From assembly GCA_946494335.1 (NCBI GenBank), contig CAMMBV010000022.1, positions 1 to 53,622 on the forward strand: a stretch of 53,622 bases of DNA. Direction: 5' to 3'. The notes beneath the pieces were generated by a model. That model was not told the origin of the DNA, searched no databases, and was given only the letters and a program-made list of their open reading frames with translations. The position numbers and the translations under genes are program-made. Below are positions 7,926 through 14,886 of this stretch, in pieces (the stretch's first letter is position 1; every line of letters starts with the position of its first letter). The DNA is from an uncultured Ruminococcus sp. (GTDB lineage Bacteria; Bacillota; Clostridia; Lachnospirales; Lachnospiraceae).

Positions 7926-8807
7926 TTATCCATAAAGATCGTGGTTGACTTCGGCACGGTAATAACTGTCCATGGTAGTCGGGGCATTGTAAAGAGCCGC
8001 CAGCAGGTAGGACTTGATATTCCGCACTTTGGTCGTGTTATTATCCAGACAGTCAAACACGTACTCCACATGGGAGAAATTTACTTTCAGGAAACGGCTT
8101 TTTACCACCTCGCGGGGGTAGTCATCTCCGGCAATGCGGATGTATGGGCGTTTAGAGAGGACGGTCTGCAGCATCAGTTCAACCAGTTCGTCCACACGCT
8201 CATACCCATACCGGTGGACAAGAGCCTCAAATTCAATATTTTCTTTGATAATTTGCCGATAGGCATCTATCCGATCTATCCTATCCCTATCCATCTCTGT
8301 ACTGTCAGAAGGTGTCCTTCCGGAATCCGGATAGATTGATTGATAGGTATTTGATCTATCCGTTATTGATTTTTCAGTAATTGATTCTTGTATATTTAAT
8401 TGGGCGGGTTTTTCCTGTTCAGGTTTTCCCAAAACAGGTTTTACCTGTCTTGGATTTACCTGTCTTGGATTTTCCCGTTTAGGTGGCAGAATAGCGTCCT
8501 GCTCATCAGGAAGCATAGGTTTTTCATGGATGACATACTCAATATCGCCCAGTCTGCCATGCGCGTCACGGAGCCGCTGCCGGGTAAGATACCCTTGCTT
8601 TTCCAGCTCCTTGATCGCGCTGCTGATAGAATCCACCCCATCTTTACAGATATGGGCCAGGCCCTTAGTCGTATAGTCCCAATTATCAGGCAAGGACAAC
8701 ATCAACGACAGCAGCCCCTTTGCCTTCAAAGACAGCGACACATTCCGAAGATGGTGATTGGACATGACCGTAAAATCTTTTGTCTTTTCAACTCTGAACA
8801 CTGCCAT
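7926..8807 (-). CDS. DUF6017 helix-turn-helix protein (replication initiator-like)
   Basis: 293 aa. Residues about 1-100 form a winged-helix DNA-binding domain (LSLKAKGLLSLMLSLPDNWD, then GVDSISSAIKELEKQGYL), as in RepA_N/replication initiator proteins. A proline/glutamine-rich linker with short repeats (NPRQV twice, then KPVLGKPEQEKP) follows. The C-terminal DUF6017 block runs from about 200 to the end (RYGYERVDELVELML, NIKSYLLAALYNAP). In Tn1549-like elements this gene sits at the element end and is thought to support replication of the excised circle. Start ATG 8807 has AGGAGG upstream. Confidence 0.85.
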   Translation of the reverse strand: MAVFRVEKTKDFTVMSNHHLRNVSLSLKAKGLLSLMLSLPDNWDYTTKGLAHICKDGVDSISSAIKELEKQGYLTRQRLRDAHGRLGDIEYVIHEKPMLPDEQDAILPPKRENPRQVNPRQVKPVLGKPEQEKPAQLNIQESITEKSITDRSNTYQSIYPDSGRTPSDSTEMDRDRIDRIDAYRQIIKENIEFEALVHRYGYERVDELVELMLQTVLSKRPYIRIAGDDYPREVVKSRFLKVNFSHVEYVFDCLDNNTTKVRNIKSYLLAALYNAPTTMDSYYRAEVNHDLYG

Positions 8808-8849
8808 TTGACATCCTCCTTCCTGGCAAGTCTTTATACTGAGCAGCAG

Positions 8850-9368
8850 CTACAAATCTCTGTCTTTATGATCATAATTCAAATAGCCATTGTGTACCTT
8901 GGCATGGTTCTTTAGCTTGATAAAGCCACGTTCCTGATTCTCCAACGCTTTCTGATACCCTTCATCCGTGAGAAACAGGCGCATCTTATCGCCTTTATAG
9001 CCGACAGGGGATTCAAAAGAAAGCACATCAAAGACAACCATGTGGCGTACCTGCGGGTCAAACCGCTCCAGGGCCATAATGTCATGGCCTTTCAGTTTTT
9101 CAGCCCCGGATTGCTGCCGGGCCAGTGCGATCCGCTCGCCCATAGTGCGAGGGTAAGGCAGGTGATAATTCTTCTGGATGTCCTTTACCAGATCCATGAA
9201 CTGTTCATCCGACAGAACCCGCAGCTTTGCCATGAGGCCCCGCACCATATCACGCTGCTCCGGGTTACGGGTAAAACGGGCTGTCATATACAGTTCATCC
9301 AGCACTTTGGCCTGGCAGTCGCCGTCAACCTGAAACAACTGCCTTTTTTCTTCTTCGTTAAGTTCCAT
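8850..9368 (-). CDS. Conserved ICE protein of unknown function, 172 aa
   Basis: Soluble, charged, no membrane segment. GHDIMALERFDPQVRHM and GYKGDKMRLFLTDEGY are conserved-looking blocks that I associate with the first gene of Tn1549-like elements, without a known function. The tail is rich in Lys, His and Asp. It is the outermost gene of the element in this window, with the dyads of the element end just upstream. A good ribosome-binding site (AAGGAGG) precedes ATG 9368. Not a recognisable nuclease, recombinase or regulator. Confidence 0.75.
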   Translation of the reverse strand: MELNEEEKRQLFQVDGDCQAKVLDELYMTARFTRNPEQRDMVRGLMAKLRVLSDEQFMDLVKDIQKNYHLPYPRTMGERIALARQQSGAEKLKGHDIMALERFDPQVRHMVVFDVLSFESPVGYKGDKMRLFLTDEGYQKALENQERGFIKLKNHAKVHNGYLNYDHKDRDL

Positions 9369-9390
9369 GTGAATTTCCTCCTTCTGAAAA

Positions 9391-9413
9391 TGGGCGCAAA
9401 AAAAGGGCGCCCA
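9391..9413. repeat. Hairpin before the outermost ICE gene
   Basis: TGGGCGC (9391-9397) and GCGCCCA (9407-9413) are perfect inverted repeats around an A-rich loop. On the transcribed minus strand the loop is T-rich. It lies in the 5' untranslated region of the 172-aa gene, 22 bases from its ATG. It may be an mRNA leader structure or an element-end binding site; it is not a canonical terminator. Confidence 0.5.
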
Positions 9414-9440
9414 TCAGATCAGATGAAACGCCCTGACAAA

Positions 9441-9469
9441 CAGCGGTCCGGTAAAATACCGCACCGCTG
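9441..9469. repeat. 13-bp imperfect palindrome near ICE end
   Basis: CAGCGGTCCGGTA (9441-9453), a three-base loop AAA, then TACCGCACCGCTG: a 13-bp stem with a single mismatch. It could be an operator or recombination-accessory site, or an RNA hairpin in the leader of the first ICE gene. Confidence 0.55.
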
Positions 9470-9565
9470 CTGTAATATTCAATTTTGTCTTTTAGGTAAC
9501 ACCTCCCATCATTCGACAGATTTTTCGTTGACTATCAAGGTTGGAAAAGGAATTGAATAGGCAAC

Positions 9566-9610
9566 GACAAACGCTGAAACCCTTGAAAACACTGGGTTCT
9601 TCCGTTTGTC
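9566..9610. other. Composite dyad at the probable ICE/chromosome junction
   Basis: GACAAACG (9566-9573) pairs with CGTTTGTC (9603-9610). Inside it AACCC (9578-9582) pairs with GGGTT (9594-9598), with equal 4-base spacers on both sides and an 11-base centre. It sits 5 bases beyond the stop of the TPR gene and beside a TATAAT box (9614-9619, minus strand) directed into the element. It fits an element terminus or integrase site, or a terminator of the TPR gene. Confidence 0.45.
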
Positions 9611-9614
9611 CTTA

Positions 9615-10607
9615 TTATACCGTAAGGGCATTCCTGACCGTCATTTCGTCAAAGTCACTTTCGGATATAGCAGTCTCATTTCCCGAATTATCTATATGGA
9701 TATACGCAGGGTTTGCACTGCTATCATAGACATATTTCTCATCCATTGTCAGATCAGCGCTGTTTGCTCCTAATTTATAATACGTATATTCTGTATGGTT
9801 CACCCCACCGCCACTCAGATTTTTAATGCGGCCATCAAAACATACGGAATACAGTTCACGGTATCCAACAGAACCACCACTGGGAATCACACGAACAGCG
9901 CTTCCGTTCACCAATGTGTAGATATCAAGTATTTCGTAAGGCGCTTCTTTCTCGTTCACAGAGATGAGCAGCTCTGGCTCTCCATCTCCTGCCAGATCTA
10001 CATATCTATAGTAAACAGAATACTTTTCCTGTCCGCTGAAATTCCACACCCCTCCATTGATATGCCGGGATTGTTCCAAAATTTCGCTTGAAAAATTGTT
10101 TTCGGCCGCCTCTTTGTATTCAGCCAGAATTTCCTCATACGCAACAGTATAGTCTGTTTCTTCTGTTTGATCCTCCGCCTGTTCAGAAGAATTCTCTTCC
10201 GGCTCGTTCAGCGCATCTTCATCTATCGTTTCTTTGATCTTCACCTGTATTTCTTCCGATACTGCCGGATAGATCACGACCAGACGTTCCTGAATTTTGT
10301 CTTTTCCTTTCGCTTTTTCATAACCATCTAACAGTACTGTTCCGGCCTGATCATAATCCCCTGTAGTCTCATAGACGGTAGATACCCTCAGATAACCTCC
10401 TGCACGTTTTTCATCAATATGGATGGCATCCTTATAAGCGATAATCGCGTCCTCATACTGCATTTCCTGCAAGTAGCGGTCACCGAGGCTTACATATTTC
10501 GTATACTGCGTTGCCTTGCGGATACCCAGAAAGAGTACGATCATTACTGCCAGCAGTACAGCCAGCAAAAGAAAAATAAACGACAGCCATATTTTCTTTT
10601 TTCTCAT
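9615..10607 (-). CDS. TPR-containing membrane-anchored protein, possibly 3'-altered by the ICE
   Basis: The longer frame starts at 10628, but its first seven codons spell the ribosome-binding site (AAAGGAGGGGG), so the start is ATG 10607 (MRKKKIWLS). A membrane anchor (about 5-24) is followed by tetratricopeptide-like helices (SLGDRYLQEMQYEDAIIAY, GGYLRVSTVYETTGDYDQA), an acidic linker, and an outward C-terminal domain resembling the FG-GAP/VCBS-like end of the 838-aa protein next door (YVDLAGDGEPELLIS). The last residues (ISESDFDEM then TVRNALTV) stop shorter than I expect for this domain, so the end may have been replaced on ICE insertion. Confidence 0.75.
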   Translation of the reverse strand: MRKKKIWLSFIFLLLAVLLAVMIVLFLGIRKATQYTKYVSLGDRYLQEMQYEDAIIAYKDAIHIDEKRAGGYLRVSTVYETTGDYDQAGTVLLDGYEKAKGKDKIQERLVVIYPAVSEEIQVKIKETIDEDALNEPEENSSEQAEDQTEETDYTVAYEEILAEYKEAAENNFSSEILEQSRHINGGVWNFSGQEKYSVYYRYVDLAGDGEPELLISVNEKEAPYEILDIYTLVNGSAVRVIPSGGSVGYRELYSVCFDGRIKNLSGGGVNHTEYTYYKLGANSADLTMDEKYVYDSSANPAYIHIDNSGNETAISESDFDEMTVRNALTV

Positions 10608-10752
10608 ACTTCCCCCTCCTTTTTTCACTGATCAGGCTATTACTATTTGATTATAGCATGCTGCTGGCACTGACGCCAGTAATCGCCGCTGCCCGGCAAA
10701 TGTCTGCCCGTGCAGGCACGACAGCCGCTTTCCGGACGTGCCGCACAAAAGA

Positions 10753-10789
10753 CCGCTTCACCAGTCTTTATTTATAACTGATGAAGCGG
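10753..10789 (-). terminator. Hairpin terminator after the 838-aa gene
   Basis: CCGCTTCA-C-CAGT pairs with ACTG-A-TGAAGCGG around an AT-rich loop; on the minus strand it is followed by TCTTTT. It lies 13 bases past the stop of the dockerin/Ig protein gene and separates it from the TPR gene. Confidence 0.65.
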
Positions 10790-10801
10790 CAAAGATCCAG
10801 T

Positions 10802-13318
10802 TTAGCTTAAATATTTGTTTCGATTGGCCGAGGTATTGCTTACCAGGTTGACCGTCTTTGCACTGGCCGAATACAAAAGATCAAATTTCTTTTGCAGGAA
10901 GATACTCTTGGAAACCTTTGTTCCGGTGTCGTCTCCCAGGAAATACTCATACTTGGTTGTGGAAGTCACAATCCTTTTTTCACATAACTTTGTCTTACAA
11001 TTTCCATTTTTATCCATATACACGTAATTCGTATAGTATTCACCCATACGGCCGCCTCCGTCCACAAATATTCCTTCTGATGGATAGTATTTTTCCATGG
11101 CTGCCCCATTATCAAATGAATAAATTTCTTCTACGCGATTATTCCTGTACTTATAGATTCGGTAGTGGCCCTGATAACCAAAAGCTTTTGTATTATAAAT
11201 ATAAAGCTCTGATACACCATCGTTATTGAAATCTGCCGCTGCAAACTTCAGTACATCTGTTGAATAATACTGATCGTACCACTTAATTTGTTTATGTGAC
11301 AGAAATTCTTTATATGCCGTCTTAGCAGATACCGTATTCGTCGTCCACTCGCATTTTTTGCTGACTTCAGAGCTCCATGGGCCGTAGACTCTCGTTCCGC
11401 CGGAAATCTTATACGCCCTTACTTTAGCTTTGATATGAGTCGGATAGCTGGCAAACTGGGTTTTAAAACTGGTACCTGTCGTGAATGTAGATTTCGTATA
11501 CCATGCTCGTCCGCTTTGTTCGGCATCAATATCTCTTTCGGAATAATAAACTTCATATCCCGAAGCGCCGCTTACTTTGCTCCAGGAAACTGTGTACTCC
11601 ACGCCGTCTCCTCCTGTCGCATTCCAGCTTGTGTCCGCCGTTTTTTTCCAGGCATAAATCGTCGGAGTTCCAACCTTTACTTCCTCCGTCACCGTGACTG
11701 TACAGGTGGCTTTCTTCCCATTGGATGTTTTCGCCGTAATCACGGCATTTCCCTTTTTCAGACCCTTTACCGTACCGCTGGACGATACGCTTACAACATT
11801 TTTATTGGAAGAACTCCAGGTCACACTGTTAGTTGCCGTCACCGGAGTCATTGTCGCCGTCAATCTGCAGGAGTACCCGGCTTTCAGGCTGAGTGTTGAA
11901 TGATTCAGCGTCAGTTTGGTCGCATTTACTTTCGTTTTGACATAAATGGTAACCTTCGCTGTCGCCCCATTTGTAGATGTAACCGTAACTGTGGCACTTC
12001 CCGTCTTTTTCCCTGTTACCGTCAAAACGCCATTTTTTACACTCACCGCTGCAACACTGCTATTGCTGCTTTTAGCCGACTTGATCTTTTCTGCTGAGGA
12101 TGATGCCGTCTTTATCTTAATCGCAGTGGTAGATCTCCCTTTCTGCAAGTCAAGGCTGCTGTAATTCAGCGTAATCTTACTGTTCCAGTGCGCATATAAA
12201 GTATGGCTATACGCTTTTGTCATCTTCGTGGAGGTCGTCACTTTTGTTCCTCCGTTCCTTGCCGTGTACCATCCGGCAAAGGTATAACCAGAACGCGAAA
12301 CATTACTATACAGACGATAATTCTGACCATACGTCTCGTATCTGCCGTAAGTTGTGCTACTGCCGCTGCCGACTCTGCCGCCGTTTGCATCGTATGTAAC
12401 CAGATAGCTCTTTGCTGCCCACTGTGAATAAATTGTATGATCATAAGTTTTCACACTGGAATTTGCGGTAACTCTGCTTCCTCCTGATGATGAGGTATAC
12501 CAGCCTTTTAAGTTATACCCATATCTGCTCACCTGCGGGAATTTTGAATAAACGTTAGATTTCCCATACTCATAGATATATGGACCGCAATATGTGGCGC
12601 TGCTAATCTTATAGCGGATAGTAATGATTTTATTTAAGCCCGCAACATGGCGTGATATTAACAAATCATCTGTCGTATTGATCGCACCGTCACCATTTAC
12701 GTCAGCAGCCGCCTCTTTTATCCCTGACAAAATCCAGTCTGGATGATTCCTTTTCACATTGGAGCTTTTGGAAGCTGAAATATGCCGCTGCACCATCAGG
12801 CTATCCAAAGAATTAATTGTCCCATCCATGTTAACGTCGCCGAATTTTACCGCAGAGCTGTTGTAAAAATACCGAATCGTTGCCGCGTCCGCCGTCTGCA
12901 TATTATTGCTTTCCGGCTGATCTGATAATTCCGTATCTTCAAGGGCAGAAGGTAGTTCCTCCCCACCCACCTCTTCTTCCGGCGTCGGCACTGCCTTTAC
13001 CGTTGGCCGGGCAGTATTCTTCTGTGTTGATTCTTCTGGTTCTGTCTCTTTTCCATCCGGCAGACCCTCGTCTTCTGAAATATCTTCTTCTCCCTGCTCC
13101 GGTTCTTCTGTAGGTTCCGGTGTTGGTTCCTGTTCCGGCTCTTCTGTAGGTTCTGCAGTCGGGGATACTTCTTCATCACCTTCCTGACTCTGTTCTAACT
13201 GTTCCATCAAGTCGTCCGTATTATCTTCCTGACTTGCCAGAACGCCAACCGGTGTCGATATAGTGAGAATCCCTGCCAGCATTGCCGCTATTAATTTTTT
13301 ATTTTTTATCTTTCTCAT
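10802..13318 (-). CDS. Large secreted protein: acidic linker, dockerin, InlB-like repeats, Ig-like domains, VCBS-like end
   Basis: 838 aa. Signal peptide 1-28, then a Glu/Pro-rich linker to about 145. A type I dockerin follows (168-229; two calcium loops DVNMDGTINSLD and DVNGDGAINTTD). Next are two Listeria-Bacteroides/InlB-B repeats (about 231-378; GYNLKGWYT, GYTFAGWYT), two BIG2-type Ig domains (about 383-545) and a fibronectin-like domain (549-659) closely matching one in the 520-aa protein at 22831-24393. The end (660-838) contains DFNNDGVSELYIY, as in FG-GAP/VCBS proteins. No LPxTG motif is seen. It is probably an exported adhesin or complex subunit controlled by the neighbouring kinases (inference). 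Confidence 0.88.
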   Translation of the reverse strand: MRKIKNKKLIAAMLAGILTISTPVGVLASQEDNTDDLMEQLEQSQEGDEEVSPTAEPTEEPEQEPTPEPTEEPEQGEEDISEDEGLPDGKETEPEESTQKNTARPTVKAVPTPEEEVGGEELPSALEDTELSDQPESNNMQTADAATIRYFYNSSAVKFGDVNMDGTINSLDSLMVQRHISASKSSNVKRNHPDWILSGIKEAAADVNGDGAINTTDDLLISRHVAGLNKIITIRYKISSATYCGPYIYEYGKSNVYSKFPQVSRYGYNLKGWYTSSSGGSRVTANSSVKTYDHTIYSQWAAKSYLVTYDANGGRVGSGSSTTYGRYETYGQNYRLYSNVSRSGYTFAGWYTARNGGTKVTTSTKMTKAYSHTLYAHWNSKITLNYSSLDLQKGRSTTAIKIKTASSSAEKIKSAKSSNSSVAAVSVKNGVLTVTGKKTGSATVTVTSTNGATAKVTIYVKTKVNATKLTLNHSTLSLKAGYSCRLTATMTPVTATNSVTWSSSNKNVVSVSSSGTVKGLKKGNAVITAKTSNGKKATCTVTVTEEVKVGTPTIYAWKKTADTSWNATGGDGVEYTVSWSKVSGASGYEVYYSERDIDAEQSGRAWYTKSTFTTGTSFKTQFASYPTHIKAKVRAYKISGGTRVYGPWSSEVSKKCEWTTNTVSAKTAYKEFLSHKQIKWYDQYYSTDVLKFAAADFNNDGVSELYIYNTKAFGYQGHYRIYKYRNNRVEEIYSFDNGAAMEKYYPSEGIFVDGGGRMGEYYTNYVYMDKNGNCKTKLCEKRIVTSTTKYEYFLGDDTGTKVSKSIFLQKKFDLLYSASAKTVNLVSNTSANRNKYLS

Positions 13319-13368
13319 ACAACGCCCTCATGTTTTCCTGGATATTCTTATTGTAGATGTTTTTCACG

Positions 13369-13566
13369 CTACCGTTTAAAAGAAAAACATCCCTGTCTTT
13401 CTCTTGGATAATAATAACTCCCATAGTGACTGCAATACTGTCGACCATTACGATCTTTGTCATAAGGATTCCAATAGATGCAACCATCCGCACAGTTGTA
13501 TCCACAGAATTTTCCTTTCGGAATTACCACTGAACATATTGTTTCTTTCCTATTCATTTCTTTCAT
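13369..13566 (-). CDS. Six-cysteine mini-protein, 65 aa
   Basis: A small polar protein with cysteines at 11, 21, 25, 29, 45 and 60 and a Tyr-rich YCSHYGSYYYP segment; likely a zinc-binding or disulfide-stabilised domain. ATG 13566 lies 9 bases after AGGGAGG. It overlaps the end of the JAMM protease gene by 17 bases, so the two are co-translated. The pairing suggests a substrate, partner or regulator of the protease, but no function is established. The overlapping 68-aa frame at 13299-13505 has no ribosome-binding site and is not credible. Confidence 0.7.
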   Translation of the reverse strand: MKEMNRKETICSVVIPKGKFCGYNCADGCIYWNPYDKDRNGRQYCSHYGSYYYPRERQGCFSFKR

Positions 13567-14008
13567 CGCGCATTTCCTCCCTTTTTTTGATAATATCTAT
13601 ATTTTCATCGACAATACTAATTACATTTCCATTTTTTCTGGCACAATACGCTTTTATCTTTTCCCCCGGAAAAATTAATGGGAAATATAAATTTTGTATA
13701 TAGGATGGCATTGCTTTTAATATTTCGATGATATAGATCCTGTCACTATTTGACAGTTCAGGCCACTGCGCCGCATGGGTATGAAAAATCCCACGAAATT
13801 CAATTTCACACTCGTTCCAGTCTTTTATTATCTGATTGAGAAACTGAGTATCCGGCATGTATACACCACCTCGATGATTCAGCTGACCCCTGTCAAATAC
13901 AACATGATTTATGACTTCGCCATTACTGGAACCGATTATTCCTCCACTTTCCGGCGGGACCGCTGGAGAGTCCAATAACTGTATATAGATTTCTTCTACA
14001 ATTTTCAT
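13550..14008 (-). CDS. JAMM/JAB (MPN) metalloprotease
   Basis: 152 aa, cytosolic. The full JAMM zinc signature is present: Glu20 (ESGGIIGS) and H76-T-H78-x7-S86-x2-D89 (HTHAAQWPELSNSD). Prokaryotic JAB proteins cleave isopeptide or C-terminal extensions of ubiquitin-like or sulfur-carrier proteins. No E1, E2 or ubiquitin-like gene is in this window, so the substrate may be the Cys-rich mini-protein encoded in overlap or a neighbour. Fusion to a kinase/phosphatase/FHA island is unusual. Catalytic competence is inferred from intact residues. Confidence 0.88.
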   Translation of the reverse strand: MKIVEEIYIQLLDSPAVPPESGGIIGSSNGEVINHVVFDRGQLNHRGGVYMPDTQFLNQIIKDWNECEIEFRGIFHTHAAQWPELSNSDRIYIIEILKAMPSYIQNLYFPLIFPGEKIKAYCARKNGNVISIVDENIDIIKKREEMRDERNE

Positions 14009-14106
14009 TTATTTTTTCAGTTTTAGTGCAAGTTATTATCTAAAATCCCACATTTATCCACTGTTGTCATCAGCATCGTTAAAAGATAACTGTTTATAAA
14101 TTTACC

Positions 14107-14496
14107 TCACAAACCATTAACAATGGACAAAATATCATTATTAACTTCTTTTGGCAGACTACTTTGTTGTACACATCCAACAATAGCAGTGATAAATGGA
14201 ATCAAGCAAAGAACCCATCCTATCGCTAATCCAATTACTTTTCCTGTCCAGTCTCCATCACTATAATTCACAATTAAACTGCCGTTTTGCAAAATACAGT
14301 TTGCTGTAATGCCTCTTCCAAGACCAAGGAGCATATTTACTCCTCCACAATTTTTTTCAAACTGAATCCTTAAATTCGTCTCTCCAGTTACCATTGAAAC
14401 ATTGAATCCTTTTGCCTGGTAAATTTCCTGTAATCTTTGTCCCAAATACCTCATATCAAAATCTTTTGGAACATTTGTCATGAATGTGTTTGCCAT
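14107..14496 (-). CDS. Hypothetical protein with C-terminal membrane segment, 129 aa
   Basis: Not recognised. An N-terminal soluble part (1-85; DFDMRYLGQRLQEIYQAKGF, then GGVNMLLGLGRGITANC) resembles a small alpha/beta domain. A hydrophobic segment follows (about 88-109; GKVIGLAIGWVLCLIPFITA), then a short polar tail. ATG 14496 is preceded by AAAAGAGGAG. It stands alone between JAMM and DUF2752 genes, all in the same direction. Membrane association is predicted; function unknown. Confidence 0.65.
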   Translation of the reverse strand: MANTFMTNVPKDFDMRYLGQRLQEIYQAKGFNVSMVTGETNLRIQFEKNCGGVNMLLGLGRGITANCILQNGSLIVNYSDGDWTGKVIGLAIGWVLCLIPFITAIVGCVQQSSLPKEVNNDILSIVNGL

Positions 14497-14547
14497 ATCT
14501 TTTCTCCTCTTTTCATTTAATTATTATGTAAATGCACTGTTACTTTT

Positions 14548-14886
14548 TCAAACAATGCAAAAACACCATCTTAAAATAAATAGAAATAAAAAAACAATTA
14601 ATAGAATCATTTCTGCCCTTTTTCCTATATATAGCTTTTCTCTAAACAGGAAATAAATCACTGATAAAATAACTAATGGAAAAAGATTGTGATACTGGAA
14701 AGCTCCCCGTATATCTAACCGTAAAAAGGACAGTATCGCTCTTGTCATCCCACATCCTGGACATTTTATATGAAAAAGCAAATGCACAGGACAACGATAA
14801 AATCGAAATATGACGATGAAAATAACAGAAAATGTAATTCTTTTTTTAAGATATTTCATAAACGCTGCATCCATTGTCAATCCCAT
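14548..14886 (-). CDS. DUF2752 membrane protein
   Basis: 112 aa with three hydrophobic segments (about 16-33, 62-80, 88-110) and the family signature CPGCGMTRA (about 42-50) at the start of an amphipathic helix. DUF2752 proteins are small inner-membrane proteins of unknown activity, common in Firmicutes and Bacteroidota. The gene begins inside the last codons of the lectin-kinase gene (10-base overlap at 14877-14886). An in-frame ATG four codons later is an alternative start just past the kinase stop. Co-translation with the kinase is likely. Confidence 0.75.
   Translation of the reverse strand: MGLTMDAAFMKYLKKRITFSVIFIVIFRFYRCPVHLLFHIKCPGCGMTRAILSFLRLDIRGAFQYHNLFPLVILSVIYFLFREKLYIGKRAEMILLIVFLFLFILRWCFCIV

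Noticed and set aside
13299..13505. 68-codon minus-strand frame after the Cys-rich gene
   Set aside because: Overlaps the better supported 65-aa frame and the start of the 838-aa gene, with no ribosome-binding site.
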